Part shown: positions 35,355-43,517 of the stretch, in pieces
Layout of the letters: each line of letters begins with the position of its first letter
Numbering within the stretch: the first letter of the stretch is position 1
The notes under the pieces: model-generated
Databases searched by the model: none
Seen by the model: the letters and a program-made list of their open reading frames with translations, nothing else
Told to the model about the DNA's origin: nothing
DNA from: JALYXV01 sp963733505
GTDB taxonomy: Bacteria; Actinomycetota; Acidimicrobiia; Acidimicrobiales; Palsa-688
NCBI GenBank assembly: GCA_963733505.1
Contig: CAVTDW010000008.1
Location: 1-64,000, forward strand
Length of the DNA: 64,000 nucleotides
Direction: 5' to 3'
Made by a program: the position numbers and the translations under genes

Positions 35355-37118
35355 GTGTCCGCTCCCGACGCGACCAAGCCGGTTGGCGCCGGTACCGTGC
35401 TCAGCAGCCGCTACCGGCTCGTCCGGTTGGTCGCCCAGGGCGGGATGGCGTCGGTCTGGGAGGCCTACGACAACGTCCTGGCCCGCTCGGTGGCGGTCAA
35501 GATGCTCCACCCCCACCTGGCCGAGGACCGCTTGTTCCTGGAGCGTTTCCGGCGCGAGGCGGTGTCGGCGGCCCGGCTGGCCCACCCGAATGTGGTCGCC
35601 ACCTTCGATGCCGGTGTCACGCCCGAGGGCACGGCGTTCATCGTGATGGAGCTCGTCCGCGGCCAGACCCTGTCAGCGTTCTCGGCGGAGCACCGGCCCT
35701 TGCCGATCTTCGTATGCATCGAAATCGGCATGCAGATCGCCGACGCCCTGGCCCACGCGCATGGCGCGGGCCTGGTCCACCGCGATATCAAGCCGGCCAA
35801 CGTGTTGGTGTGCGAGACCGAGTCCGATGGTGTGCCGCTCGTGAAGGTCACGGACTTCGGGATCGCCAAGGCGGCCGAGGGCCTGGGTCTCGAACTCACC
35901 AAGACCGGGATGATCCTCGGGACGCCCAAGTACCTGAGCCCCGAGCAGATCGAAGGCCGGGAACCTGATGCTCGGGCCGATCTGTACGCCCTCGGCGTGG
36001 TGCTGTTCGAAATTGTGACCGGCACGGCCCCGTTTCGAGGGCCGACCGAGATGGCGGTGGCTGTCCAGCACATAAACGACACACCGGCGCGACTGCGTGA
36101 TCTACGCCCGAGTGCACCCGAGGCGCTGGAAGCCTTGGTGGCGGCACTGCTGGCCAAGCGGCCCGAGGACCGGCCTCCCTCGGCGAGTGCAGTCCGCCAG
36201 GCGCTTTCCACCATCGAAGCGAGGGGCCGCCCCGACCCCGCGACCAGCCACACCGTCGTCGACGCCACCGCGGTCGGCCCCCGTGCCAACCCGCCTCGAC
36301 CAGGGCCGTCCCGATCGGCCGGGACCGCCGCCACGGGTGTCCAGCAGCGCGGGGCCGGCGCCGGCGGGGTCGGTGTCGGGGCACCGAGGTGGCCGGCGAG
36401 CCAGGCGCCACCGCACGACCGGGGCTCGGTGTCTCCTCGGGGCTCGGTGTCCCCTCGGGGGTCGGTGTCCAGCCAGCCGAGGCGCACGCCGACCAGCCAA
36501 GCCCGCCCTGTGGCCCCGCCTCCCCGTTCCCGGCCGGCTCCCGAGCCGCCGCGTCGGCGTCCCAACTGGACCGGGCGGGTGGTGGCGGGCCTCGTGGTCG
36601 CGGCGTTGGTCGTGGTGCTGGTCGTTGTCAGCAGCCACGGCGCGGGCCCCCACCGAGGTCCCACCACACCTACCACGCTCAATCCCGCCGCCGTGATCAA
36701 GTTCCAGAACGCCACGGTCTTCCACCTCGAACGCGACGCCGACGGGGCGGCCCATGTCGGCTTCGCCATCGACGGCAATCCCGACACCTCCTGGCAGACC
36801 GATCGCTACTTCGGCCCCCGCTTCGCCAACCTTCGCCATGGCCTCGGCTTGGCTTTGACCCTTGGGTCCCCGCAGACGCTGCACGCCTTGTCGGTCACCA
36901 CCTCGACGGTCGGATGGAGCGCCGAGGTGTTCGTTGCCGACGGCGTCCCGAACCCGGCGGCGCTGGCCCCGTGGGGTTCGCCGGTCGATTCGAAGCAAGC
37001 CATCGACGGCTCGACGACCTTCGATCTGCACAGTCAGCGGGGCAGTGCCGTGTTGCTGTGGCTCACCGACCTCGGCCCGACGTATCAGGCCACCGTGGCC
37101 GAGGTGACGGCCAGCTAG
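35355..37118 (+). CDS. Transmembrane Ser/Thr protein kinase with extracellular C-terminal domain
   Basis: The GTG at 35355 gives 587 residues. Residues 20-285 are a Hanks-type kinase with all catalytic residues: VAVKMLHPHL (Lys), GLVHRDIKPANVLV (HRD Asp), VTDFGIAKA (DFG) and GTPKYLSPEQ. A Pro/Ser/Arg-rich juxtamembrane linker of about 110 residues leads to one membrane segment (VVAGLVVAALVVVLVVV, near 405-425). The outer domain (about 440-587, NPDTSWQTDRYFGPRF, LALTLGSPQTLHAL) resembles a discoidin/jelly-roll sugar-binding fold. This is the same order (kinase, TM, ectodomain) as the pseudokinase tail of mycobacterial MviN. A TAGCCT at 35341, 8 bases before the GTG, could be a -10 of a leaderless transcript. 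Confidence 0.88.
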   Translation: MSAPDATKPVGAGTVLSSRYRLVRLVAQGGMASVWEAYDNVLARSVAVKMLHPHLAEDRLFLERFRREAVSAARLAHPNVVATFDAGVTPEGTAFIVMELVRGQTLSAFSAEHRPLPIFVCIEIGMQIADALAHAHGAGLVHRDIKPANVLVCETESDGVPLVKVTDFGIAKAAEGLGLELTKTGMILGTPKYLSPEQIEGREPDARADLYALGVVLFEIVTGTAPFRGPTEMAVAVQHINDTPARLRDLRPSAPEALEALVAALLAKRPEDRPPSASAVRQALSTIEARGRPDPATSHTVVDATAVGPRANPPRPGPSRSAGTAATGVQQRGAGAGGVGVGAPRWPASQAPPHDRGSVSPRGSVSPRGSVSSQPRRTPTSQARPVAPPPRSRPAPEPPRRRPNWTGRVVAGLVVAALVVVLVVVSSHGAGPHRGPTTPTTLNPAAVIKFQNATVFHLERDADGAAHVGFAIDGNPDTSWQTDRYFGPRFANLRHGLGLALTLGSPQTLHALSVTTSTVGWSAEVFVADGVPNPAALAPWGSPVDSKQAIDGSTTFDLHSQRGSAVLLWLTDLGPTYQATVAEVTAS

Positions 37119-37276
37119 GGAGCGTTTCCCATGCACCAGACACGCCTGCGTCTGCCGGGCGACAGAAGTAGCAGAACAGTCATTGACCGGTGCCAAGGAC
37201 AGTGGGAGGATCGCACCCTTGGGGACCCACCCATGAGGCGTCCCGAGAGGCTGTCGGGCGAGAAGGAGGCATTGCT

Positions 37277-37462
37277 TTGAAGAGGTCAATACGCATATCC
37301 ATGGCGTCCTTGCTCGCATCAGGGATGTTGGTGGGCGGCTTCGCGCTGGCGACGGCTGCCCCGGCGGCGCGGATCCGGTCCGCGACACTCACCTGCGGCA
37401 CCCGGGCTGCCGGGCAAGACGCCTGTACGGCGAGCGACGCCGAACGGAATCAAGAGCGTTGA
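37277..37462 (+). CDS. Small secreted hypothetical protein
   Basis: The TTG at 37277 follows a GAAGGAGG ribosome site by 7 bases and encodes a signal peptide (SLLASGMLVGGFALATAAPA) plus a short Cys-containing tail, 61 residues in all. A different frame stays open from about 37400 to 37655 and reads SVEVINRRQRSNQFML..., so the gene may be longer and frame-broken near 37400. No family is recognised; it sits upstream of the sigma factor operon. Confidence 0.4.
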   Translation: MKRSIRISMASLLASGMLVGGFALATAAPAARIRSATLTCGTRAAGQDACTASDAERNQER

Positions 37463-37655
37463 GGTCATCAACCGTCGACAGCGGTCCAACCAGTTCATGC
37501 TTCTGAGCAACTGCGCTACTGCGCCGTCACACGCAGACGTTCAACGTTCCCAGTCGATCGCGTTACAGGGTAAGGGTCATCGACTGCGCCACTCCTGTAC
37601 GGAAAGGAACGCCTGGAACGTCAGCGCCGACGGGACTGTGAACCCCGCCAACTAG

Positions 37656-37720
37656 GCACACACCCGTCGTTTGATCGCGCGTGTGCCATTTCCCCATTGG
37701 ATACGGGGGGAATGGCACAC
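37656..37720 (+). promoter_or_regulatory. Overlapping mutually exclusive hairpins upstream of the sigma factor gene
   Basis: Segment A (GGCACACAC, 37656-37664), segment B (GTGTGCCATTTCCCC, from 37681, with CGC just before) and segment C (GGGGGGAATGGCACAC, 37705-37720) overlap in pairing: B can pair with A or with C. B:C is the stronger stem (10 perfect pairs plus a C/G run). It may only be a terminator of the upstream gene, but the alternative pairing is what attenuators look like. Confidence 0.5.
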
Positions 37721-37870
37721 CCAGCGTCTCGGGTACCGGTCTGCTGAAGGTTTCAATCTGAACGGACTAGAGGCAGGCAACGCGTCCTTGGTCGGCCGGC
37801 GGGGCGGCCACCGTTGCATCGCGCCACCACCTTGGGGCCGATAACGCCGCTACGCTGCTGCGCCATCGAC

Positions 37871-38440
37871 GTGGGCGAGGACGACCTGGTCGCAGCGGCC
37901 CAAGGTGGCGACCGGCGGGCGCTCGACACCTTGCTGCGGGCCCACCACGACCGGTTGTACGCGGTGTGCCGCCGTATGACCGGCAATGACGCCGATGCCG
38001 CCGATGCCGCCCAGGAGACACTGCTGGCCGTGGTCCGAGGACTGCCGAGGTTCGACGGCCGGAGCCGTTTCACGACCTGGAGCTACCGGATCGCGGTGAA
38101 CGCCTCGCTCGACGAACTCCGGCGGCGACGCCGCCGGCCCGAGCCCGGCCTCGACGAGGTGCTGTTCGCTCCCGCGCCTGGTGGCGCGCTGGACTCCTCA
38201 GCCGACGCCAGCGTGGAACGCCTCGACGTCGACGCCGCCCTGGCCCGGTTGGCCCCCGATTTTCGGGCTGCGGTCGTGTTGCGTGACCTGTGCGGGCTCG
38301 ACTACGCCGAGATCGCGACCATCCTCGATATCCCGCCCGGGACCGTCCGCTCCCGCATCGCCCGGGGCCGCGCCGCCCTCGTTCCGCTCCTGAGCGGGAA
38401 CCCGGGCTACCCCGCTCAGCGTCCTAGCGAGCGGCCATGA
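37871..38440 (+). CDS. sigM: ECF-type RNA polymerase sigma factor (SigM-like)
   Basis: This 189-residue extracytoplasmic-function sigma factor starts at GTG 37871 (VGEDDLVAAAQGGDRRALDT). Region 2 includes LLRAHHDRLYAVCRRMTG, AADAAQETLLAVVRGLPRF and RFTTWSYRIAVNASLDELRR (the -10 recognition helix). Region 4 has LAPDFRAAVVLRDLCGLDYA and IPPGTVRSRIARGRAAL (the -35 helix). Its position between murJ/kinase and trxB matches mycobacterial sigM (Rv3911). The stop overlaps the anti-sigma start (ATGA). A further-upstream TTG at 37814 is possible but adds unconserved sequence. Confidence 0.92.
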   Translation: MGEDDLVAAAQGGDRRALDTLLRAHHDRLYAVCRRMTGNDADAADAAQETLLAVVRGLPRFDGRSRFTTWSYRIAVNASLDELRRRRRRPEPGLDEVLFAPAPGGALDSSADASVERLDVDAALARLAPDFRAAVVLRDLCGLDYAEIATILDIPPGTVRSRIARGRAALVPLLSGNPGYPAQRPSERP

Positions 38441-39328
38441 CGACATCGCACCTCGACGACGAAGCGCTGAGCGCTGCCCTGGACGGGGCCGCGACCGAGG
38501 CCGAACACGTCCACCTGACGTCGTGCTCGATCTGCCAGGCCCGCATGCAATCGCTGGCATTCGTCGCCCGGGCGGTCGCGACGCCAGTGGGTGATCGTCC
38601 TCGGGGCGAGGTCGACGCCGCCATCGAGCGGGCACTGCGGGCCTGGTCCGAATCCGACGCTGCAGCGGCATCGGACTCGGCAGCGGGCGCCGCAGCCATC
38701 TCCCCGGGAGGCCCTCCCGCCCGCCGCTCCGACGTCCGCCGCCGCGACGTCCGCCGCTCCAACGCCTATCGGGGTCGGAAGCGGCCGCGCCGCTGCACGG
38801 CACACCGGCCGGCCACCGCGATGGCTGGGCGCAGCCGCGGGCATTGCGGCCGCCGTCATCGTGGTGGGCGGCGTGGTGGCCCTGTCTCGAGGCAGGACGA
38901 CTCCGAGCGCGTCCACCACCGCCGGGCTGGCCCCCCAGTCCTCATCGTCCACGAGGCTCACACCCGACGCCGCGGCAGCAGGCTCCTCCGCCGACCTCGG
39001 CGACCAGTCCGACCCCGCGGCGCTGGCCCATCGCGTGTCGGCTGCCGTCGGGCGGGTCAGTGCCAGCGCGGCGGGCGCGCCCACATTCGGGGCGACGACG
39101 AGCGTGGGGCCGACGGCCCGGTTAGGAGATCAACGGGCAGCGCCGACGTGCCTGGCGCAGGCCGCGACCGCGAGCGGTATCGCCGGCAATCCTGCGCCCG
39201 ACCTGGTGGCGACCTTACGGTGGCGAGGCGAACCGGCGGTGGTCGTGGTGTTCTCCCGGCCAGGAGGACTGGCCGGGGCGGTCATGCGGCAGGCTGACTG
39301 CTCGCTGCTGGTCGTGCTCCCGCTCTGA
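38437..39328 (+). CDS. Zinc-binding anti-sigma factor, frame break in the linker
   Basis: The N-terminus is an anti-sigma domain with the HxxxCxxC motif (HLTSCSICQA) that binds zinc and the sigma factor. The frame then drifts into Arg-rich nonsense. In the next frame the protein resumes near 38730 with a Pro/Ala linker (PTSAAATSAAPTPIGVG), a membrane segment (GAAAGIAAAVIVVGGVVAL) and an outer domain ending LLVVLPL at 39328. The length is +1 modulo 3, and the shift falls in the C-rich stretch CCCTCCCGCCCGCCG (about 38710-38725), a likely place for an indel error. In mycobacteria this slot holds the SigM anti-sigma Rv3912. Confidence 0.78.
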
Positions 39329-39932
39329 TCCCACCGCGGAGAAGTGCGACCACGAAGCCGACCACAACCGCCACCCAGCCGCCGATCGGGATCGGGGCTT
39401 TGCCCTCGCCGACGGAGATCCAGACACCCCACGCCAGGCCACCCGCGGTACAGATGGCAGCCGCCACGGCCGTGGCTCGCCCCGATCGGCGGGTGACCGA
39501 CACGATCACCTCGGCGACGACCAAGGCGAACAGCACCCCCGAGATGTACGGCATTACTCCTGTGAAGGGGTACTCACCGAGCAGCAGCGCACCGAGAGCC
39601 GCCAGTGCCGCGCCGAGGACGACGCCGACGACCAACCGGGTACTCGACGGACTCGGTCGCCCGACCGCAGGTGGTACGGAAACGGCGTCAGGCGCCACGA
39701 GGGTGTCGGGGCCCGGAGCCGTCACCGCAGCGCCTGGGTGAGGGGCGTCACCAACCGTCGGGGTGACTGGACCAGACGCAACGGGTGGCGAGCCATGGGG
39801 CGCAGGCGATTCGTCGGGCGTGACGGGCGATTCGTCGGGCGTGGCGGGCGATTCGTCGGGCGTGGCGGGCGATTCGTCTGGCGCCGGGATCGCCGCATCG
39901 GCGACGCCAGCGGGCTCGGGCAACTGGGGCAT
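39282..39932 (-). CDS. Membrane protein with N-terminal heptapeptide repeats
   Basis: This 216-residue protein (starting MPQLPEPAGVADAAIP) has an acidic, Pro-rich N-terminus with four copies of a PDESPAT-type heptad. It then has about four membrane helices (STRLVVGVVLGAALAALGAL, YISGVLFALVVAEVIVS, AVAAAICTAGGLAWGVW, IGGWVAVVVGFVVALL). An upstream ATG at 39959 would overlap the start codon of the divergent gene. It converges on the anti-sigma gene with a 47-base overlap. No family assigned. Confidence 0.7.
   Translation of the reverse strand: MPQLPEPAGVADAAIPAPDESPATPDESPATPDESPVTPDESPAPHGSPPVASGPVTPTVGDAPHPGAAVTAPGPDTLVAPDAVSVPPAVGRPSPSSTRLVVGVVLGAALAALGALLLGEYPFTGVMPYISGVLFALVVAEVIVSVTRRSGRATAVAAAICTAGGLAWGVWISVGEGKAPIPIGGWVAVVVGFVVALLRGGIRAGARPAASSQPAA
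39805..39884. repeat. 21-bp tandem repeat coding for PDESPAT heptads
   Basis: Three full copies of a 21-base unit beginning GGCGATTCGTCGGGCGTG and a partial fourth occupy the 5' part of the minus-strand membrane protein gene. The unit length preserves frame when copy number changes. Confidence 0.8.
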
Positions 39933-39957
39933 GCACGAGCGAGAGTAGTCTTCCTTC

Positions 39958-40290
39958 ATGGCGCAAACGGCCCCACCCCCGCCTGGGACCGGGCACGACT
40001 GGACGACAGTGGCTGCCGACCGTATCGAGTCGGTCGTCACGACGGTGCGGGACAAGACCACCGTGCCGGTGCAGAAGGCGGCTGCAGCAGTGGTGTATGG
40101 CCTGGTCGCGGGTGTGCTGGGCGCGACCGCCTTCGTTGTCCTCGTGGTCGCCTTGTTCCGTTTGCACGTGTACCTGCCGTTCCATCCGGAAGGCCGGCGA
40201 GTGTGGACGAGCTACGTGGGCTTGGGCGCAATATTTGTGGCGCTTGGGGCGTTCTTGTGGCGCAAGCGCACTGCACAAACCAGGGAGTAA
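39958..40290 (+). CDS. Small two-helix membrane protein upstream of trxB
   Basis: This 110-residue protein begins MAQTAPPPPGTGHDWTTVAA and contains an amphipathic helix (RIESVVTTVRDKTTVPVQKA). Two membrane segments follow (VYGLVAGVLGATAFVVLVVA and WTSYVGLGAIFVALGAFLW), and the end is basic. The layout resembles phage-holin-superfamily or actinobacterial DUF proteins next to trxB. It ends 3 bp before the trxB start, so they share a transcript. Confidence 0.8.
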   Translation: MAQTAPPPPGTGHDWTTVAADRIESVVTTVRDKTTVPVQKAAAAVVYGLVAGVLGATAFVVLVVALFRLHVYLPFHPEGRRVWTSYVGLGAIFVALGAFLWRKRTAQTRE

Positions 40291-40293
40291 CCA

Positions 40294-41295
40294 ATGAACG
40301 ACCAGGTTCGCGACATCCTCATCGTCGGGTCCGGCCCGGCGGGGCTGACCGCGGCCATCTATTCCGCCCGCGCCAATCTTCATCCACTCGTGATCGAGGG
40401 GCTGCCATCGTCGAGCAGCGACCAGCCTGGCGGCCAGTTGATGTTGACCACCGACGTCGAAAACTATCCTGGCTTCGTCGAGGGGATCATGGGACCCGAC
40501 CTCATGGGTCGATTCCGGGCCCAGGCCGAGCGCTTCGGCGCCGAATACCTGACCTCCAAGGTGACCCGATGCGATCTGTCGTCCCGGCCCTTCCGTTGCT
40601 GGGCACCTGATCCGTCGACTGGCGAGGAACACGAGTACGCCGCCAAAGCCCTGATCGTGTCGACCGGTGCTCGTTCCCTCATGCTCGGCCTCGAATCCGA
40701 GCGTCGCCTTATGGGGTACGGGGTGTCCACCTGCGCCACGTGTGACGGCTTCTTCTTCCGGGGCCACGACATCGCAGTCGTCGGCGGTGGTGACTCGGCG
40801 CTCGAGGAGGCGACCTTCCTCACCAAGTTCGCCGACACGGTCACCGTCATCCATCGCCGCAAGGAACTGCGGGCGTCGAAGATCATGCAGGACCGGGCGT
40901 TCAAGAACCCCAAGGTCCGTTTCCTGTGGGACACCGTTGTCACCGACGTGGTGGGCGACACCAAGGTCCAGGCACTCAAGCTTCGCAATGTCGTCACCGA
41001 GGAGCAGTCCGAGCTCGCCGTCTCAGGGCTGTTCGTCGCCATTGGACATGTACCGAACACCGACCTCTTCAAAGGTCAGTTGGACATGGACGAGAACGGG
41101 TATCTGATCACTCACGATGGCTCGAAGACCAACATCGACGGAGTATTTGCGTGTGGTGACGTGCAAGACCATACGTATCGCCAGGCGATCACCGCCGCAG
41201 GTTCGGGGTGCATGGCAGCCATTGACTCGGAGCGCTGGCTGGAGGCCCTTGGGGAGGCGCCCGCGGACGTCAACGAGACGCCTACTGAGTGGTAG
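40294..41295 (+). CDS. trxB: Thioredoxin reductase
   Basis: This flavoenzyme reduces thioredoxin with NADPH. The 333-residue protein has the FAD motif ILIVGSGPAGLTAAIYSARA, the redox-active CATCDG near residue 148, and the NADPH fold IAVVGGGDSALEEATFLTKF followed by VTVIHRRKELRAS. GVFACGDVQDHTYRQAITAA is the second FAD-binding region. It is followed by trxA 90 bp downstream, as in mycobacteria (trxB2-trxC). Confidence 0.98.
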   Translation: MNDQVRDILIVGSGPAGLTAAIYSARANLHPLVIEGLPSSSSDQPGGQLMLTTDVENYPGFVEGIMGPDLMGRFRAQAERFGAEYLTSKVTRCDLSSRPFRCWAPDPSTGEEHEYAAKALIVSTGARSLMLGLESERRLMGYGVSTCATCDGFFFRGHDIAVVGGGDSALEEATFLTKFADTVTVIHRRKELRASKIMQDRAFKNPKVRFLWDTVVTDVVGDTKVQALKLRNVVTEEQSELAVSGLFVAIGHVPNTDLFKGQLDMDENGYLITHDGSKTNIDGVFACGDVQDHTYRQAITAAGSGCMAAIDSERWLEALGEAPADVNETPTEW

Positions 41296-41385
41296 TTGAG
41301 CATTGGAATGCCGGAGGGCTGCCCCGGTGTTCACGTGGTGTGGGGCTAAGTTTGGTCCCCCAAGGTTCTAGGAGGTCGAAACCCG

Positions 41386-41712
41386 GTGGGGCTCGATACG
41401 TTGACGCTAACCGAACAAACGTTCGATGAACAGATCAAGAGTTCCGAAACACTCGTGCTGGTAGATTTCTGGGCCGAGTGGTGCGGACCGTGCAAGATGA
41501 TCTCTCCGGTCTTGGACCAGATCGCAGCCGAACACCACGAGACACTGCGGATCGCCAAGATCAACATCGACGAGAACCTGGAGCTGGCCCGCCGCTTCGA
41601 GGTCATGAGCATCCCGACGCTGATCCTGTTCAAGGACGGCGAGCCGCAACTCCGGATCATCGGCGCCAAGGGCAAGGGCCAGTTGCTGGAAGAGCTGCAT
41701 CCATTCCTGTAG
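41386..41712 (+). CDS. trxA: Thioredoxin
   Basis: This 108-residue thioredoxin has the active site FWAEWCGPCKM near residues 28-38 and the cis-proline loop VMSIPTLILFKDG. The GTG at 41386 follows a CTAGGAGG ribosome site by 8 bases. Substrate of TrxB encoded just upstream; cytoplasmic. Confidence 0.98.
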   Translation: MGLDTLTLTEQTFDEQIKSSETLVLVDFWAEWCGPCKMISPVLDQIAAEHHETLRIAKINIDENLELARRFEVMSIPTLILFKDGEPQLRIIGAKGKGQLLEELHPFL

Positions 41713-41738
41713 TCGCCGCCAGCACCCTTCCGCTCCGT

Positions 41739-42737
41739 TTGGAGAGTCAAGGCGAATCGGTTCGAGATCTGCATGGGCGCCTCAGCGCCCTCGGTTACGA
41801 CTGGAGCCCCGACGGTGCCAGTGGCTACGGCCCTGCCACTGAGCAGGCGGTCCGGGCGTTCCAGCTGGAGCGCGGGCTGCGCTGCGACGGTGTCTGCGGG
41901 GACCAGACGTGGAGTGCCCTGGTGGAGGCGGGACTCGATCTCGGCGACCGGTTGCTCTATTACAAGCGGCCGATGTTGCGCGGCGACGACGTCGCCGCCC
42001 TGCAGCGCCGGCTGGGAGCGCTCGGCTTCGACGCGGGCAAGGTCGATGGCATCTTCGGCGTTCAGACCAACCTGGCGCTCAAGGACTTCCAGCGAAACGT
42101 CGGCCTCACGGTCGACGACGGTATCCTCGGGCCGGAAACACTCAGGATGCTGTTGAGGGTGAGCGGCCGGGCGCAGAGCGGCGACATCGTGTCCGAAGTA
42201 CGGGAGCGCCAGCGACTGCTCGAGGCACCCCGCACAATCATGGGCCGGCGGGTGGTCGTCGGCGAGACCGGTGGCCTGGCGGCACTCGCGGACAGTGTCC
42301 GCCGGGCGCTGACGAGGTCAGGTTGCTCGGTCAACACCCTGCATGATCCCGACGAGTCGGTCCAGGCCCGCCTGGCCAACCGATTGAGTGGTGAGGTATA
42401 CCTTGGGCTACGCCTCGAGCCGGACCTGCCGGGCTGCGGGACTGCCTACTTCGTGGGTTACAACGGGATCGGTTCAGAGGGTGGCCGCCGCCTGGCCGAG
42501 ACCGTGCAGGCGACGCTGCCTTCAGCGTTGGGTATCCCCGACCGAGGTGTCCAGGGAATGCGACTACCGGTCCTGCGCGAGACCCGGATGCCGGCCGTCC
42601 TGGTCGAGCTGGGGCCGCCTGCCGTCGTGGTCGAGCACGGAGTGACCGTTGCCGCCGCCCTCGTGAGGGCCCTGGCATGGTGGGTTTCGTCACCGTGCGA
42701 CGAACCCGACGTCCGCCCCACCGCCGCACCGGCCTAA
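41739..42737 (+). CDS. cwlM: CwlM-like protein: two peptidoglycan-binding domains plus degenerate amidase
   Basis: The frame (start uncertain; TTG 41739 proposed) has no signal peptide. It contains two PG_binding_1 repeats (VRDLHGRLSALGYDWSPDG with GPATEQAVRAFQLERGL; VAALQRRLGALGFDAGKVDG with GVQTNLALKDFQRNVGL). A domain in the position of amidase_3 follows. The usual zinc-binding DPGHGG is replaced by VVVGETGG, and the usual HaN strand by EVYLGLRLEPD. Only the late MPAVLVELGPP Glu strand is kept. So catalysis is unlikely. Mycobacterial CwlM, also next to trx and parB, is a cytoplasmic activator of MurA controlled by phosphorylation; a similar role is inferred. Confidence 0.85.
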   Translation: MESQGESVRDLHGRLSALGYDWSPDGASGYGPATEQAVRAFQLERGLRCDGVCGDQTWSALVEAGLDLGDRLLYYKRPMLRGDDVAALQRRLGALGFDAGKVDGIFGVQTNLALKDFQRNVGLTVDDGILGPETLRMLLRVSGRAQSGDIVSEVRERQRLLEAPRTIMGRRVVVGETGGLAALADSVRRALTRSGCSVNTLHDPDESVQARLANRLSGEVYLGLRLEPDLPGCGTAYFVGYNGIGSEGGRRLAETVQATLPSALGIPDRGVQGMRLPVLRETRMPAVLVELGPPAVVVEHGVTVAAALVRALAWWVSSPCDEPDVRPTAAPA

Positions 42738-42772
42738 AACCCCCGCCGCCCCGCCCGAGTAGGTCCGCTCGC

Positions 42773-42884
42773 GGCTCTGGTAGGGGTTTGAGTCTCTGGG
42801 CGGGGTTATCACCCCTCAGCGGTAACAACCCTGTACCAGAGCCACAACCCCCTACCAGACCCCGATGCCCCCCGGGCGGGGGGC
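42773..42884. terminator. Cluster of overlapping inverted repeats after cwlM
   Basis: GGCTCTGGTAGGGGTT (42773-42788) can pair with TACCAGAGCC (about 42833-42842) or with AACCCCCTACCAGAC (about 42846-42860). A compact stem GCCCCCC/GGGGGGC with a four-base loop lies at 42867-42884. Together they form a strong structured region between the + strand cwlM gene and the minus-strand genes beyond, consistent with bidirectional termination. Confidence 0.55.
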
Positions 42885-42930
42885 GCCACGAACGATGAGA
42901 ATGGTGGCTGGGGTCGGCTTCGAGACTCGG

Positions 42931-43099
42931 CTACGCCTCGTCCAGGTAGTGCTCGATCTCCCAGGGGGTGACCTGAGCCCGGAAGTCGTCGGCCTCGACT
43001 CGGCGACCGTCGATGAGGCGCGACAGCAGGCGGCTGTCGAAGGCGTCGACTAGCACGTCGTCGGCCAAGAGGGCGTCCACGGCGCCGTCGAGGTCCTAG
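42931..43099 (-). pseudogene. Glutamine synthetase C-terminal remnant
   Basis: The minus strand reads LDGAVDALLADDVLVDAFDS, then RLLSRLIDGRRVEADDFRAQ and VTPWEIEHYLDEA before TAG 42931. This pattern fits the very C-terminus of glutamine synthetase-like enzymes. The rest of the gene is absent, with only unrelated DNA upstream, so it is a 3' fragment left by a deletion. Confidence 0.6.
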
Positions 43100-43517
43100 C
43101 GGTCGGCGCATCTGCATCGGGCGGTGCGCTGGCGGGTCGAAACCCTCAAGTGGGCATCCAAATGCGCCGCCGAGTCCTGAGGCGGTCGGCGCACCTGCTT
43201 GACGGTGGCGGTGACGGGGTTGAAACCGGCGACGTCCTCCGCGAACGCCCGCCGGGGTCGGCATGGGCCAGTCAGGGTCGCGGCCGCGTGAACCGAGCAG
43301 TGGACGCGTGGTTGGGGCGACAGGTTCGTTCCACCGTGCCTGCGACGTCTGTCAGCAGCAGGGCGCTCGGCCGGTCGACGTGGGGTGTCGGGGATGAACA
43401 GATGGTTGACTTGGGGCGTGCGGGGCGTGAACTATCCACACTGTCATGCACAGGTTGTGGATCACCAAGCGATGATTCACCGTCAGTGCCGGGGTCAGCC
43501 GGCCGCGGAGTGGCTGG
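43100..43517. other. Non-coding stretch with two DnaA-box-like sequences
   Basis: No convincing gene is seen between the glutamine synthetase remnant and the parB stop. CTATCCACA (43432-43440) and, inverted, TGTGGATCA (43456-43464, TGATCCACA on the minus strand) each differ at one position from the DnaA box TTATCCACA. They are 15 bases apart. There is no obvious AT-rich unwinding region or larger cluster, so an origin is not claimed. Confidence 0.35.

Noticed and set aside
43100..43517. Possible replication origin after parB
   Set aside because: Only two imperfect DnaA-box-like sequences and no AT-rich stretch, so oriC was not annotated.
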